The notes beneath the pieces were generated by a model. That model did not search any database. It was not told where the DNA came from and saw only the letters and a list, made by a program, of their open reading frames with translations. Positions 43,599 to 53,822 of a stretch of DNA of 64,000 bases are shown here, piece by piece. Source of the DNA: Kitasatospora indigofera (GTDB taxonomy: Bacteria > Actinomycetota > Actinomycetes > Streptomycetales > Streptomycetaceae); the NCBI RefSeq assembly GCF_014655955.1, contig NZ_BNBO01000010.1, forward strand, positions 114,149-178,148, given 5' to 3'. Position numbers and translations under genes: made by a program. How positions within the stretch are numbered: position 1 is the stretch's first letter; every line of letters starts with the position of its first letter.

Positions 43599-44435
43599 TC
43601 AGCCCGCGGAGGACGGCCCGGCGGGCCCGGCCGGCCCCGGTGCCCGGACTTCGAAGGCCACCCCCGGCTCGGAGACCACCGTGCTGGTCACCTCCGTGCC
43701 CGCCCGGCCCGAGGCGCTCTCGCGCAGCCGCAGCAGCTGGTCCCCCTCGCCGATCCAGATGTCATAGTCGAGGCTCTCCACGCCCTGCTGCTGGTAGTAC
43801 GCGAGGACGACCGCGCGCCGTTCCGGAGTCAGGTTCTGGTCGGCGCCGAAGAGGGCGGCCACCGTGGCGCTGCCCCGGTAGTGGGTGGCCACCACCCCGC
43901 CCTCGGTGGCCGGCCCCACCTCGCTGAGCCGGCCGGCCAGCGCCACCAGGTGCAGCCGTCCCCCGGGGTTGGAGACCAGCGCGGTCAGCCAGCCGCCCGC
44001 GTAGCCGCCGGCCCCGGCGCCGCCCGGGTCCAAGGACTCCACCTCGGCGCGGTCGGCCTGCCGCCGGCCCGCCGCGCCGTCGCGCCCGAGGTAGCAGACC
44101 CCGTCCACCATGCGCAGCAGGCTCGGTCCGGAGGCGTCGGTGACCCGCAGGTCGGCCGCGTCCGCCGCGCCCCAGGAGAGGGTGCCCTCCGCGCTGCCCC
44201 GCCCGGCCGGCCCCTCCCGGTCGAAGCGCAGCCGGGCGCTGCCGACGTCGTCCAGGCCCTGGGCGGCGGCGAGCAGCACCTGCCGGGCCGGGCGGGAGGC
44301 GGTGGCGGCCGGGCCCGCCGCTCCGGGGCGGGCCTGCGGGCCCGGGTCGGCCCGGACGTCCAGGGTGGCCACCGCCGCGCCGAAGACCACCAGCGTGGCC
44401 ACCACCCCCAGGGCCACTATTCGATCGGACGGCAC
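43599..44435 (-). CDS. membrane-anchored LppX/LprG-like protein
   Basis: 278 residues from GTG (PSDRIVALGVVATLVVFGAA follows), whose first 25 residues are an uncleaved-looking membrane anchor with no lipobox Cys. The domain that follows (SARLRFDREGP, SLLRMVDGVCYLGR, YDIWIGEGDQLLRLRE) parallels the downstream lipoprotein, so the two are probably diverged duplicates. The 354 bp between them (43245-43598) shows no further gene. Start: GTG 44435 with GGGGAG just upstream is favoured over the longer frame. Confidence 0.75.
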   Translation of the reverse strand: MPSDRIVALGVVATLVVFGAAVATLDVRADPGPQARPGAAGPAATASRPARQVLLAAAQGLDDVGSARLRFDREGPAGRGSAEGTLSWGAADAADLRVTDASGPSLLRMVDGVCYLGRDGAAGRRQADRAEVESLDPGGAGAGGYAGGWLTALVSNPGGRLHLVALAGRLSEVGPATEGGVVATHYRGSATVAALFGADQNLTPERRAVVLAYYQQQGVESLDYDIWIGEGDQLLRLRESASGRAGTEVTSTVVSEPGVAFEVRAPGPAGPAGPSSAG

Positions 44436-44555
44436 AGCACTCCCCGGGGGACGGACGCGGGCACGGGCCAGCCGAGCGTAATCCGGCCCGCGGCGCCGCC
44501 GGCCGCCGGGGGCGTCTCGATCCGGGAACATCGCCCGCCGCCGCGGGCGGGAACG

Positions 44556-44599
44556 ACGACGGGCCCGCACCCCCGGTGAAGGGGGTACGGGCCCGTCGT
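44556..44599 (-). terminator. terminator after rplA
   Basis: Long stem ACGACGGGCCCG, one mismatch, ACCCCC, loop GGTGAA, GGGGGT, CGGGCCCGTCGT. It closes the rplKA transcript. Confidence 0.75.
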
Positions 44600-44648
44600 A
44601 CGGTCTGGGTCACACCCAGGACGCGGCTGCTGGTCCGAGCACGGGGGC

Positions 44649-45371
44649 TCAGACGGCGGCCGGGTCCTCCTCGACCAGGAGGTTGCGGGTGCGGTTCGGG
44701 TCCACCTGGATGCCGGGGCCCATGGTGGTGGTGACCGAGGTCTTCTTGATGTAGCGGCCCTTGGCGGCGGACGGCTTGGCCCGGAGGACCTCGTCCAGCG
44801 CGGCGCCGTAGTTCTCGACCAGCTGCTCGTCGGTGAAGGAGGCCTTACCGATGATGAAGTGCAGGTTCGAGTGCTTGTCGACGCGGAACTCGATCTTGCC
44901 GCCCTTGATGTCGTTGACAGCCTTGGCGACATCGGGGGTGACGGTGCCGGTCTTCGGGTTCGGCATCAGACCACGCGGGCCGAGCACGCGGCCGAGGCGG
45001 CCGACCTTGCCCATGAGGTCCGGGGTGGCGACGACGGCGTCGAAGTCCAGCTTGCCCTTGGCGACCTCGTCGATGAGCTCGTCGGAGCCCACGATGTCGG
45101 CGCCCGCAGCACGCGCGGCCTCGGCACGCTCGCCGGTCGCGAAGACCAGGACCCGAGCGGTCTTACCGGTGCCGTGCGGGAGGATCACGGTGCTGCGGAC
45201 CATCTGGTCGGCCTTGCGCGGGTCGACACCCAGGCGCATGGCAACCTCGACGGTCGCGTCGAACTTGGTGGTGGACGTCTCCCGGGCGAGGCGGATGGCC
45301 TCAAGGGGGGCGTAGAGGCGGTCGCGGTCAACCTTGGCGGCCGCGGCCGTCAGAGCCTTGCTGCGCTTCAC
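44649..45371 (-). CDS. rplA: 50S ribosomal protein L1
   Basis: 240 residues, L1 stalk protein that binds 23S rRNA and helps release E-site tRNA. Start ATG ([20 protein letters not shown]). Central motif [23 protein letters not shown] and C-terminal [12 protein letters not shown] and [15 protein letters not shown]1 normally represses its own operon. It follows rplK by 100 bp. Confidence 0.99.
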   Translation of the reverse strand: MKRSKALTAAAAKVDRDRLYAPLEAIRLARETSTTKFDATVEVAMRLGVDPRKADQMVRSTVILPHGTGKTARVLVFATGERAEAARAAGADIVGSDELIDEVAKGKLDFDAVVATPDLMGKVGRLGRVLGPRGLMPNPKTGTVTPDVAKAVNDIKGGKIEFRVDKHSNLHFIIGKASFTDEQLVENYGAALDEVLRAKPSAAKGRYIKKTSVTTTMGPGIQVDPNRTRNLLVEEDPAAV

Positions 45372-45471
45372 TGCTGCTCCTGAATAGATAGCGGAGTTGT
45401 GGTTTGTCGGGCCGCGCAGGCCCTGCCACAGGGACGGCCGGTGCGTCCGCGCCGGCCGGAGAGGGGCTGGA

Positions 45472-45906
45472 TCAGCCCTCGACCGTGACGCCCATCGACC
45501 GGGCGGTGCCGGCGATGATCTTCGCGGCGGCGTCCAGGTCGTTGGCGTTCAGGTCGGGGAGCTTCACGGTGGCGATCTCGCGGACCTGGGCGCTGGTGAG
45601 CTTGGCGACCTTGGTCTTGTGCGGCTCGGCCGAGCCCTTCTCGATGCCGGCGGCCTTCAGGATGAGGCGCGCGGCCGGCGGCGTCTTCGTGATGAAGGTG
45701 AAGGAGCGGTCGTCGTAGACCGTGATCTCCACCGGCACGATCATGCCGCGCTGCGACTCGGTCGCGGCGTTGTAGGCCTTGCAGAACTCCATGATGTTCA
45801 CGCCGTGCTGGCCCAGCGCGGGGCCGACCGGCGGAGCCGGGTTGGCCGCGCCGGCCTTGATCTGGAGCTTGATGAGCCCCGTGATCTTCTTCTTCTTGGG
45901 AGGCAT
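45472..45906 (-). CDS. rplK: 50S ribosomal protein L11
   Basis: 144 residues, part of the GTPase centre and the thiostrepton binding site. Start ATG ([20 protein letters not shown]) with GGAGAG; the longer open frame upstream is not used. Proline-rich N-domain [19 protein letters not shown] and C-terminal [10 protein letters not shown] are typical. Confidence 0.99.
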   Translation of the reverse strand: MPPKKKKITGLIKLQIKAGAANPAPPVGPALGQHGVNIMEFCKAYNAATESQRGMIVPVEITVYDDRSFTFITKTPPAARLILKAAGIEKGSAEPHKTKVAKLTSAQVREIATVKLPDLNANDLDAAAKIIAGTARSMGVTVEG

Positions 45907-45990
45907 GTCTCTCCGGGTCCTTCTGAGAGGGGATGGTCGGTGTGTGCGGGAACCGGGGCGACACCCGGAGGGCACCACACACATCGGACC

Positions 45991-46019
45991 AGGCTAACGC
46001 GGATGCGTCGCTGGACCAA
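45991..46019 (-). promoter_or_regulatory. putative rplKA promoter
   Basis: TTGGTC (46019-46014) and TAGCCT (45996-45991) with a 17-bp spacer, about 85 bp before rplK. Its -35 box lies only 10 bp from the nusG terminator stem. Confidence 0.55.
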
Positions 46020-46028
46020 AACGATAAA

Positions 46029-46054
46029 GGGGGCGGGGCCGAAGCCCCGCCCCC
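46029..46054 (-). terminator. intrinsic terminator after nusG
   Basis: Perfect 11-bp stem GGGGGCGGGGC, loop CGAA, GCCCCGCCCCC, followed on the minus strand by TTTATCGTTTT, a U-rich tract. Confidence 0.85.
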
Positions 46055-46071
46055 TGCACCGAAGCCGTGGG

Positions 46072-46995
46072 TCAGTTCTTCTGGATCTGGTCGAACGACA
46101 GCTCGACCGGGGTCTCGCGGCCGAAGATCTCGACCAGGCCCTTGACCTTCTTCGAGTCCGGGTTGATCTCGTTGATGGTCGCCTGCAGGGTCGCGAACGG
46201 ACCGTCGGTGACGGTGACCGAGTCGCCGACCTCGAAGTCGAGCACCTGGACCTCGACCGGCTTGCCGGGAACCGGCCGGCCGGCCTCCTTGGCCGCCTGG
46301 CGCTCCACGTCGGGGGCGAGCATCTTGACGACCTCGTCCAGCGTCAGCGGGTACGGGTCGTAGGCGTTGCCGACGAAGCCGGTGACACCGGGGGTGTTGC
46401 GCACGACGCCCCAGGACTCCGGGGTGAGGTCCATCCGGACCAGGACGTAGCCGGGGAGCTTGTTCTGGCGGATCGTCTTGCGGTCGCCGTTCTTGATCTG
46501 GACGACCTCCTCCTGCGGCACCTCGGACTGGAAGATGTAGTCCTCGACGTTCAGGGAGACGGAGCGCTGCTCCAGGTTCTGCTTCACGCGGTTCTCGTAA
46601 CCCGCGTAGGTGTGGATCACGTACCACTCGCCGGGGGCGGTGCGCAGCTTCTCGCGGAACTCGGCGACCGGGTCGACCTCGACCTCCTCCTCGGCGGCCT
46701 CCTCGGCCTCCTCGGACTCGTCGGTGTCCTCGTCCTCGGCGACGGCCTCCTCGGAGACGTCCTCGTCCTCGGCCTCGTCGGACTCCTCGTGCAGCGCGGC
46801 GACCTCGGCGGGCTCATCGGCCTCGGCCTGGTCGAACGCCTCGGCCTCGTCCTCGTCACTGTCCACGGCGTCCACGATCTGCTCGGCGGACTCGGAGTCG
46901 GCGGCACTGTCAGCCAGCGCAGCCGCGTCCAGCTCGGCGGCGACATCCGCCTCGCGGACGGTCTCGTCGGCGTCGTACAGGGGGGACTCAGACAC
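46072..46995 (-). CDS. nusG: transcription termination/antitermination factor NusG
   Basis: 307 residues. An acidic, intrinsically disordered N-terminal extension (about 1-110, rich in Glu, Asp and Ala) precedes the NusG NGN domain ([40 protein letters not shown]) and the KOW domain ([22 protein letters not shown]). Start GTG ([10 protein letters not shown] follows). Such acidic extensions are usual in Streptomyces NusG. NusG binds RNA polymerase and couples it to Rho or the ribosome. It lies downstream of secE in the usual order. Confidence 0.98.
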   Translation of the reverse strand: MSESPLYDADETVREADVAAELDAAALADSAADSESAEQIVDAVDSDEDEAEAFDQAEADEPAEVAALHEESDEAEDEDVSEEAVAEDEDTDESEEAEEAAEEEVEVDPVAEFREKLRTAPGEWYVIHTYAGYENRVKQNLEQRSVSLNVEDYIFQSEVPQEEVVQIKNGDRKTIRQNKLPGYVLVRMDLTPESWGVVRNTPGVTGFVGNAYDPYPLTLDEVVKMLAPDVERQAAKEAGRPVPGKPVEVQVLDFEVGDSVTVTDGPFATLQATINEINPDSKKVKGLVEIFGRETPVELSFDQIQKN

Positions 46996-47211
46996 GGTGG
47001 CTGCTTCTTTCCTGGAGATGGTGAAGATGGCGCGCTCCGGGCCGCTCCGGCGCCGCGCTGCTCTCGCGGGCGCCCAGGAAAAACGACTCAGAGACTTCAA
47101 CAGTACCGAGTCAACGGTAGCGGGCTCGTACGATCGCCGCCGACAGCTCGACCCGGGCCAACGGATCGGCCCGGGTCGGAGTGTGTGTTCGAGGTGCTGA
47201 GGTCAGCTCGG

Positions 47212-47577
47212 TCAGCCGAAGATCCACAGGCTGAGCTTGGCGAAGCCGAAGTCGAGGGAGGCCACCAGGCCCATGATCACGACGACGAAGACGACCACGA
47301 CGGTGGTGTAGTTGATGAGGTCGCTCCGGCTGGGCCAGACGACCTTGCGCAGCTCCGCGATGATCTGCCGGTAGAAGAGCGCCAGCCGGGCGAACACGCC
47401 CTTCTTGGCGCGCTTGCCGGACTTCTTCTCACCGTCGCCCGAGCGCTTGGCACGCTTGCGGTCGCGGCGCGAGAGAGCCTTGTCCTCGCCGTCGACAGGC
47501 GTGGTCCCGTCAGCGCCTTCGGCACCCTCGGGGTTGCCGCTCTCAGGCGTTGCGGTGGAGCCCGTGGTCTCCGTCAC
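47212..47577 (-). CDS. secE: preprotein translocase subunit SecE
   Basis: 121 residues, small subunit of the SecYEG channel. A disordered N-terminus and a basic patch ([23 protein letters not shown]) precede the conserved [35 protein letters not shown], the single membrane helix and its amphipathic helix. Start ATG. Confidence 0.97.
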   Translation of the reverse strand: MTETTGSTATPESGNPEGAEGADGTTPVDGEDKALSRRDRKRAKRSGDGEKKSGKRAKKGVFARLALFYRQIIAELRKVVWPSRSDLINYTTVVVVFVVVIMGLVASLDFGFAKLSLWIFG

Positions 47578-47725
47578 TCGTCCTCACCTGAATCCGGGTC
47601 CTGCCGAGCGTCGCCTGTGCCTTTGGAGCACGAGCGATCCGGCGAAAGCAGTGCTGTATGAGGCCCTCTCCGCATCAAGCCCGCTCGCTCTGCAAGAGCG
47701 AACGGGCTCGGTACGGATCAAGCAG

Positions 47726-47798
47726 CAGGGCAAGAGGGACTTGAACCCCCAACCGCCGGTTTTGGAGACCGGTGCTCTACCAATTGAGCTATTGCCCT
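47726..47798 (-). tRNA. tRNA-Trp (CCA)
   Basis: 73 nt without encoded CCA. Acceptor AGGGCAA/TTGCCCT, discriminator G, anticodon CCA in loop CTCCAAA. It lies upstream of secE as in other actinobacteria. Confidence 0.96.
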
Positions 47799-48058
47799 AC
47801 GACGCCTCGCGGCGCCTGCAGTGTCCCCCAACCTACCGCATCCGGGGCCGCTGTATGCACAGGCGGTGGATGCTGCACTTCGGGAGCCATCGAGCAGTGA
47901 GTGTACGTGTTCCGGGGCGATTGGTCGAACCTCTCACCCGGGAGCCACCGGACCGTCACCGATCCGGCCCCCCGCGGAGCCGACACATGCTGGACCGCGC
48001 GCGTACGGATGGTGAAACCGCCATGCCCGGTCCGTCCCGGTTCTGCGACGATGCAGGC

Positions 48059-49306
48059 ATGAGCGCTTCCACCCCGCAGCCCGACAGTTCCGTCCGTCCC
48101 GCCGACCGCCGGGTGTCCGCCCGGATCGGCGCGATCGCCGAGTCCGCCACCCTCGCCGTGGACGCCAAGGCCAAGGCCCTCAAGGCGGCCGGCCGGCCGG
48201 TCATCGGCTTCGGCGCCGGCGAGCCGGACTTCCCCACCCCGGACTACATCGTCGAGACGGCCGTCGAGGCCTGCCGCGACCCGAAGAACCACCGCTACAC
48301 CCCCGCCGGCGGCCTGCCCGAGCTCAAGGCCGCCATCGCCGCCAAGACGCTGCGCGACTCCGGCTACGAGGTGGACGCCTCGCAGGTGCTGGTCACCAAC
48401 GGCGGCAAGCAGGCCATCTACGAGGCCTTCGCCGCGATCCTGGACCCGGGTGACGAGGTCATCGTCCCGGCCCCGTACTGGACCACCTACCCCGAGTCGA
48501 TCCAGCTCGCGGGCGGCGTCCCGGTCGAGGTGGTGGCCGACGAGACCACCGGCTACAAGGTCTCGGTCGAGCAGCTGGAGGCCGCGCGCACCGAGAACAC
48601 CAAGGTCCTGCTGTTCGTCTCGCCGTCCAACCCGACCGGCGCGGTGTACACCCGTGACGAGGTCGAGGCGGTCGGCCGCTGGGCCCTGGAGCACGGCCTC
48701 TGGGTGCTCACCGACGAGATCTACGAGCACCTGGTCTACGGCGACGCCGAGTTCGTCTCGCTGCCGGCCCTGCTGCCCGAGCTCGCGGACAAGACCATCG
48801 TGGTCAACGGCGTGGCCAAGACCTACGCCATGACCGGCTGGCGGGTCGGCTGGGTGATCGGCCCCAAGGACGTCATCAAGGCCGCGACCAACCTCCAGTC
48901 GCACGCCACCTCGAACGTCTCCAACGTGGCCCAGCGCGCCGCCGTCGCCGCCGTCTCCGGCGACCTCTCCGCCGTGCACGAGATGCGGACCGCCTTCGAC
49001 CGCCGCCGGCAGACCATCGTCCGCCTGCTCAACGAGATCGACGGCGTGGTCTGCCCCGAGCCCGAGGGCGCCTTCTACGCCTACCCGTCGGTGAAGGGCC
49101 TGCTCGGCAAGGAGATCCGCGGCAAGCGCCCGCAGACCTCCGCCGAGCTGGCGAGCCTGATCCTGGACGAGGCCGAGGTCGCGGTCGTCCCCGGCGAGGC
49201 CTTCGGGACCCCGGGCTACCTGCGCCTGTCCTACGCGCTCGGCGACGCCGACCTGGCCGAGGGCGTCGGCCGCCTGCAGAAGCTGCTCGGCGAGGCCCGC
49301 GACTGA
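48059..49306 (+). CDS. aspC: pyridoxal-phosphate aspartate aminotransferase
   Basis: 415 residues, fold-type I aminotransferase that moves an amino group between aspartate and 2-oxoglutarate. Motifs: [52 protein letters not shown], and the PLP-lysine in [17 protein letters not shown]-terminal GYLRLSYA holds the substrate-binding Arg. Start ATG ([10 protein letters not shown]) with only a weak ribosome binding site; GACGAT 7-12 bp upstream may be a -10 of a near-leaderless mRNA. A terminator follows at 49330. Confidence 0.95.
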   Translation: MSASTPQPDSSVRPADRRVSARIGAIAESATLAVDAKAKALKAAGRPVIGFGAGEPDFPTPDYIVETAVEACRDPKNHRYTPAGGLPELKAAIAAKTLRDSGYEVDASQVLVTNGGKQAIYEAFAAILDPGDEVIVPAPYWTTYPESIQLAGGVPVEVVADETTGYKVSVEQLEAARTENTKVLLFVSPSNPTGAVYTRDEVEAVGRWALEHGLWVLTDEIYEHLVYGDAEFVSLPALLPELADKTIVVNGVAKTYAMTGWRVGWVIGPKDVIKAATNLQSHATSNVSNVAQRAAVAAVSGDLSAVHEMRTAFDRRRQTIVRLLNEIDGVVCPEPEGAFYAYPSVKGLLGKEIRGKRPQTSAELASLILDEAEVAVVPGEAFGTPGYLRLSYALGDADLAEGVGRLQKLLGEARD

Positions 49307-49329
49307 CCCGTCGCCGGATCCGTCGAACC

Positions 49330-49376
49330 GGAACCGCCCCCGTCACCCCTTCGAGGGATGTGACGGGGGCGGTTCC
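49330..49376 (+). terminator. terminator after aspC
   Basis: 16-bp stem GGAACCGCCCCCGTCA paired with TGACGGGGGCGGTTCC, with an inner CCC/GGG hairpin. It separates aspC from add. Confidence 0.85.
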
Positions 49377-49408
49377 CGTGCGCGGCCCGGATACGGCAGT
49401 ATCGGTGA

Positions 49409-50437
49409 ATGGAACGCCTGCCTGTACCCCGCGACGTGAGGGACCTGCCGAAGGCCCATCTCCACCTGCACTTCACCGGTTCGATGCGCCCGGCCACGCT
49501 GCTGGAACTCGCCGCCAAGCACCGGATGCGCCTGCCCGAGGCCCTCAGCTCGGGCGAGCCGCCGCAACTGCGCGCCACCGACGAGCGCGGCTGGTTCCGC
49601 TTCCAGCGGCTGTACGACACCGCCCGCTCCGTCCTGCGGGACGAGGAGGACATCCGGCGCCTGGTGCTGGAGACCGCCGAGGACGAGCGGCGCGACGGCT
49701 CCCGCTGGCTGGAGATCCAGGTCGACCCGACCTCGTACGCCCCGCTGCTCGGCGGGCTGATCCCGGCCCTGGAGCTGATCCTGGACGCCGTCCGGCACGC
49801 CTCCGAGGTCACCGGGGTGGGCATCCGGGTGCTGGTGGCGGCCAACCGGATGAAGTCGCCGATGGACGCCCGGACCCTGGCCCGGCTCGCCGTCCGGTAC
49901 GCCGACCGGGGCGTGGTCGGCTTCGGCCTCTCCAACGACGAACGCCGCGGCCTCGCCCGCGACTTCGACCGGGCCTTCGCGATCGCCAGGAACGGCGGCC
50001 TGCTGGCCGCCCCGCACGGCGGTGAACTGGCCGGCCCGGAGTCCGTCCGGGACTGCCTGGACGACCTGGGGGCCGGCCGGATCGGCCACGGCGTCCGGGC
50101 CGCGGAGGACCTGCGGCTGATGCAGCGCCTGGCCGACCGGCAGATCACCTGCGAGGTCTGCCCCTCGTCCAACGTCTCGCTCGGCGTCTACGAGCGCCCC
50201 GAGGACGTCCCGCTGCGACGGCTCTTCGACGCGGGGGTGCCGCTGGCGCTCGGCGCCGACGACCCGCTGCTGTTCGGCTCGCGGCTGGCCGCCCAGTACG
50301 GGCTGGCCCGGGACGTGCTGGGCTTCAACGACGCCGAGCTGGCCGAGCTGGCCCGGCAGTCCGTCCGGGGCTCGCGCGCGCCGGAGGACGTCCGCAAGGA
50401 ACTGCTCGCCGACATCGACACCTGGCTGGCCGGCTGA
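49409..50437 (+). CDS. add: adenosine deaminase family protein
   Basis: 342 residues, zinc hydrolase turning adenosine into inosine in purine salvage. Metal ligands and catalytic residues: HLHLHFTGSMR (N-terminal zinc site), PHGGELAGP (His and the catalytic Glu), IGHGVRA, LGADDPLLFG (C-terminal Asp pair). Start ATG (MERLPVPRDVRDLPKAHLH). There is no Shine-Dalgarno; CAGTAT sits 10 bp upstream, again suggesting a short or absent 5' leader. The exact purine substrate cannot be told. Confidence 0.92.
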   Translation: MERLPVPRDVRDLPKAHLHLHFTGSMRPATLLELAAKHRMRLPEALSSGEPPQLRATDERGWFRFQRLYDTARSVLRDEEDIRRLVLETAEDERRDGSRWLEIQVDPTSYAPLLGGLIPALELILDAVRHASEVTGVGIRVLVAANRMKSPMDARTLARLAVRYADRGVVGFGLSNDERRGLARDFDRAFAIARNGGLLAAPHGGELAGPESVRDCLDDLGAGRIGHGVRAAEDLRLMQRLADRQITCEVCPSSNVSLGVYERPEDVPLRRLFDAGVPLALGADDPLLFGSRLAAQYGLARDVLGFNDAELAELARQSVRGSRAPEDVRKELLADIDTWLAG

Positions 50438-50482
50438 GCCTCCCGTCGTCCCGCCCGGCCACCCGGCCGCCAGCCCGAGGGC

Positions 50483-51523
50483 CTACAGTGCGACGCCCAC
50501 CATCACCGGCTCGTTGACCAGCTCCACCCCGAAGGCCGCCCGCACGCCGTCCCGGATCTCCCGGGCCAGCGCGAGCAGGTCGCCCGCGGTGGCGGCGCCC
50601 CGGTTGGTGAGCGCCAGGGTGTGCTTGGTGGAGAGGGTGGCCGGGCCGGCGCCGTAGCCCTTGCCGAAGCCGGCCTGGTCGATCAGCCAGGCGGCGGAGG
50701 TCTTGGTGCACCCGTCCGGCGCCGGGTAGGCGGGGGCGGTGCGACCGTCCAGCCTGGCCCGGAACTCGGCGTACTGGCCCGCCGTCAGGATCGGGTTGGT
50801 GAAGAAGGAGCCCGCCGACCAGGTGTCGTGGTCGGCCGCGTCCAGCACCATGCCCTTGCCGGCCCGCAGCCGCAGCACCGCGTCCCGGGCGGCGGCCAGG
50901 TCCACCCGCTCGCCGACCTCCACCCCCAGGTGCCTGGCCGTCTCCGCGTACCTCACCGGGGTGGAGAGCCCGCCGTTGTCCTCCAGCTCGAAGCGCACCC
51001 GCAGCACCACGTAGCGCTCCGGGTCCGCCTTGAAGCGGCTGTGCCGGTAGGAGAAGCCGCACTCCTCGCCGGTCAGCGTGACGCTCTCGCCGGCCCGGCG
51101 GTCGTAGGCGACCACCTCGGTGATGCCGGTGGACACCTCCTGGCCGTACGCGCCGACGTTCTGCACGGGCGTGGCGCCGGCCGAACCGGGGATGCCGGCC
51201 AGGAACTCGATCCCGGCCAGGCCCTTGTCCACCGTCCTGGCCACCGCGTCGGCCCAGACCTCTCCGGCCGCCAGCTCCAGCGCCGTGCCGTCCAGCTCGA
51301 AGCCGGTGGTGGCGATCCGCAACACCGTCCCGTCGAAGCCGGCGTCACCGATCACCAGGTTGCTGCCGCCGCCGATGACCAGCAGCGGTTCCCCGGCGGC
51401 GTCGGCCTCGCGGACGGCGGACACCACCTCGGCGTCGGTGGTCGCGGTGAGCAGCCGCCGGGCGGGGCCGCCGAGCCGGAGGGTGGTCAGCGGGGCGAGG
51501 GGGGCGTCGTGTTGTACCAGCAC
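50483..51523 (-). CDS. murB: UDP-N-acetylmuramate dehydrogenase
   Basis: 346 residues, FAD enzyme that reduces UDP-N-acetylenolpyruvoylglucosamine, the second step of peptidoglycan precursor synthesis. FAD-binding PLLVIGGGSNLVIGDAGFDG and EFLAGIPGSAGATPVQNVGAYGQEV; the catalytic Ser in GSFFTNPIL; YRHSRFK (type I MurB). Start GTG (LVQHDAPLAP follows). Convergent with add. Confidence 0.97.
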   Translation of the reverse strand: MLVQHDAPLAPLTTLRLGGPARRLLTATTDAEVVSAVREADAAGEPLLVIGGGSNLVIGDAGFDGTVLRIATTGFELDGTALELAAGEVWADAVARTVDKGLAGIEFLAGIPGSAGATPVQNVGAYGQEVSTGITEVVAYDRRAGESVTLTGEECGFSYRHSRFKADPERYVVLRVRFELEDNGGLSTPVRYAETARHLGVEVGERVDLAAARDAVLRLRAGKGMVLDAADHDTWSAGSFFTNPILTAGQYAEFRARLDGRTAPAYPAPDGCTKTSAAWLIDQAGFGKGYGAGPATLSTKHTLALTNRGAATAGDLLALAREIRDGVRAAFGVELVNEPVMVGVAL

Positions 51524-51748
51524 GCCACCAGCGTACGGGCGGCGCCCGGCCGTCCGCTCCGGCGGCGCCCGCCCGGGGCACGCCCCCGGGGCTCCGGGTG
51601 ACGCGGATCACATCACCCAATTGAGCCGGTAGCTCCCGGATCCGGGGGGCGGCCGCCCGGAAACCCGCTTGCCGGGGCTTCGTACGCCTGCCAACTTGCT
51701 GGTGATCTCCGTGCGGCCCACGCCGGGGACACCCCAGGGGGGAGCACC

Positions 51749-53677
51749 TTGCCCAACCGTCCGTACGAGCACCGCACAGCCCGCGCCGCCGCCACGGCGG
51801 CGGCGTTCCTCGTCGTCTCGGCGCTCGCCGCCCCGACCGCCCTCGCCGCCGGCCCGGGCACCACCGCGGCCGCCGGCCCGGGCACCGCCGCGGTCGCCGC
51901 CGCCGACGCCGCGTCCGACGCCGCCGGGGCGGCCGGAGCGGAGGCCGAGGGCGACCCGCACCGCGCCACCGTCTCCGATCCGCACCTCGGACCGGTCCAT
52001 CCCCACACGCTCAGCCCGGCGGCCGCGGACCTGGAGTCCTGCGGCCTGCCCGACCCGGCGGCCTGGGGCTGGATCGGCGCGGGATCGGACGCCCCGGGCG
52101 CGGTCACCCTCAACGCCACGGTGACCGACCCGGCCGGCACGCCCCTGCGTTCCGCGAACCGGCTGACGGACTACAGCCTCCCGGGCAGCCCGGTGGTGGC
52201 CACCGGCCACTCCGACACCACCGCGAGCGGGTCCGTCGCCTCCTTCACCGTGCCGTCCGGGCTGGTCAAGGACGGGCACGCCTACGGCTGGACCGCCCGC
52301 GCCACCGGCCTCACCGGCGCGGCCCACCAGTCGGCCGCCTCCCCGTCCTGCCACTTCCGGGTGGACCTGACCCCGCCCACCGTCACCCTCCCGGCCGAGG
52401 TGACCGACCCGGCGCACCAGTTCCCGCCCTCCGGCAACGGCCAGAGCACCGGGCTGCACCTGGGCCAGAGCGGCAGCCTCCCGTTCACGGCGGCCGACGC
52501 GGACCCGTCCGCCCTGGGAGCCTCCGGCGTGGCCTGCGTCCGCTGGGGCTTCGACCCCCAGTTCGCCGACGCCTCGTGGAAGTGCGGGAGCGAGCTGCCC
52601 GCCGGCGCGCTCACCGTCACACCGGCGCACTGGGGGACCAACACCACCTACATCCAGGTGGCCGACAACGCGGGCAACCACTCGCAGCCCGCCGCCTACA
52701 GCTACTACGTCCCGGACCGCCCGGCGCCCAGCTGGGTGTACGGCGACGTGACGGGCGACGGCGTCCCCGACGTGCTCACCGCGGACACGGCGGGCAACCT
52801 GCGGACGTACAGCGCGGTCGGCCCGACCGGCAAGCTCGCCTCACCGGCCGGCCAGGGCCCCGGCGGTTCCTGGGGCGGCGTGCAGGTGACGCACCGCTCA
52901 AGCAACAACGGGCCTCCCGCCGACAACGTCTTCGCCCACCGGGACGGCTCCGGCTTCCTGAGCCTCTACATGACCAGCTACAGCGAGCCGGGAACGTACA
53001 ACCGGGGCTTGGCGACGACGGTCGACAAGCCGGAGTGCGTGGCGCCCGCGAGCGACCCCGACCGGTGCGCGGACTACCTCACGGACTTCAGCCGCACCCT
53101 GCGGATCGCCGCCACGGGCGGGATCACCCTGCCCGACTACACGCAGAGCGCGCAGAACCTGAACCGGCCGGGCCTGCTGACCGTCGAGGCGAACGCCGAC
53201 GGCACCGACGCGGCCCTCTGGTTCTACCCCGCCGGGGGCTACAACGGCTTCGACCGGCCGGTGCGGCTCGCCGCCACCGGCTGGAGGGACACCGAGCTGA
53301 TCACCCCGGGCGACTGGGCCGGGCAGGGCCGTCCCGGGCTGTGGACGCGCGACCGCCTGACCGGGGACGTGCACGCCCTCACCTTCACCGTGGGCACCAT
53401 CGAGTCGGCCGACCCGTTCGGCGACCCGACCGAGGTCACGGCCCTCACCGCCATCGCCGGTGACACCGTGATCGGCAACGTCCCGGTCTCGCAGTGGTCG
53501 CTGATCGGCTCCGAGGGCGACCTCACCGGGAACGGCAGCCCCGCCCTGTGGGGCGTCACCGGTACCGGTGAGGTCCAGGTCCGCGCCGGGCACCGGACCG
53601 GCAGCCCGGCCGCGCCCGGCTTCGCCTTCGAGGACACCGTCCGCACCATCGGCAGCACCGCGCCCCCGGCCGGCTGA
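51749..53677 (+). CDS. secreted FG-GAP/VCBS-like protein
   Basis: 642 residues from TTG with AGGGGGGAG 5 bp upstream. A signal peptide (basic start, hydrophobic AAATAAAFLVVSALAAPTALA) precedes an Ala/Gly-rich spacer and a beta-rich region. From about residue 325 it shows FG-GAP-like units: YGDVTGDGVPDVLTADTAGNL, PGDWAGQGRPGLWTRDRLTG, EGDLTGNGSPALWGVTGTGEV. These are calcium-binding propeller repeats of surface or secreted proteins. Enzyme motifs are not visible. It lies between murB and the MaoC genes, a place usually without such a gene. Confidence 0.82.
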   Translation: MPNRPYEHRTARAAATAAAFLVVSALAAPTALAAGPGTTAAAGPGTAAVAAADAASDAAGAAGAEAEGDPHRATVSDPHLGPVHPHTLSPAAADLESCGLPDPAAWGWIGAGSDAPGAVTLNATVTDPAGTPLRSANRLTDYSLPGSPVVATGHSDTTASGSVASFTVPSGLVKDGHAYGWTARATGLTGAAHQSAASPSCHFRVDLTPPTVTLPAEVTDPAHQFPPSGNGQSTGLHLGQSGSLPFTAADADPSALGASGVACVRWGFDPQFADASWKCGSELPAGALTVTPAHWGTNTTYIQVADNAGNHSQPAAYSYYVPDRPAPSWVYGDVTGDGVPDVLTADTAGNLRTYSAVGPTGKLASPAGQGPGGSWGGVQVTHRSSNNGPPADNVFAHRDGSGFLSLYMTSYSEPGTYNRGLATTVDKPECVAPASDPDRCADYLTDFSRTLRIAATGGITLPDYTQSAQNLNRPGLLTVEANADGTDAALWFYPAGGYNGFDRPVRLAATGWRDTELITPGDWAGQGRPGLWTRDRLTGDVHALTFTVGTIESADPFGDPTEVTALTAIAGDTVIGNVPVSQWSLIGSEGDLTGNGSPALWGVTGTGEVQVRAGHRTGSPAAPGFAFEDTVRTIGSTAPPAG

Positions 53678-53720
53678 CCACCGCTCAGCACCACCCCACC
53701 TCAGCAAGCAGGGCAAGCAC

Positions 53721-53770
53721 CGCTCAGCACCGCTCAGCACCGCTCAGCACCGCTCAGCACCGCTCAGCGC
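53721..53770. repeat. 10-bp tandem repeat, five units
   Basis: CGCTCAGCAC repeated four times plus a variant CGCTCAGCGC, directly after the secreted-protein stop and before the terminator. Same unit length and setting as the repeat at 30611-30650. Confidence 0.9.
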
Positions 53771-53810
53771 AAAGGCCGGGCCCGGGGCGTCCGCCCGGGC
53801 CCGGCCTTTG
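53770..53810. terminator. bidirectional terminator
   Basis: Perfect 17-bp stem CAAAGGCCGGGCCCGGG with CCCGGGCCCGGCCTTTG, loop of 7 bases. It ends the secreted-protein gene on the plus strand and the MaoC gene on the minus strand. Confidence 0.85.
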
Positions 53811-53822
53811 TCTGCGGACCCG

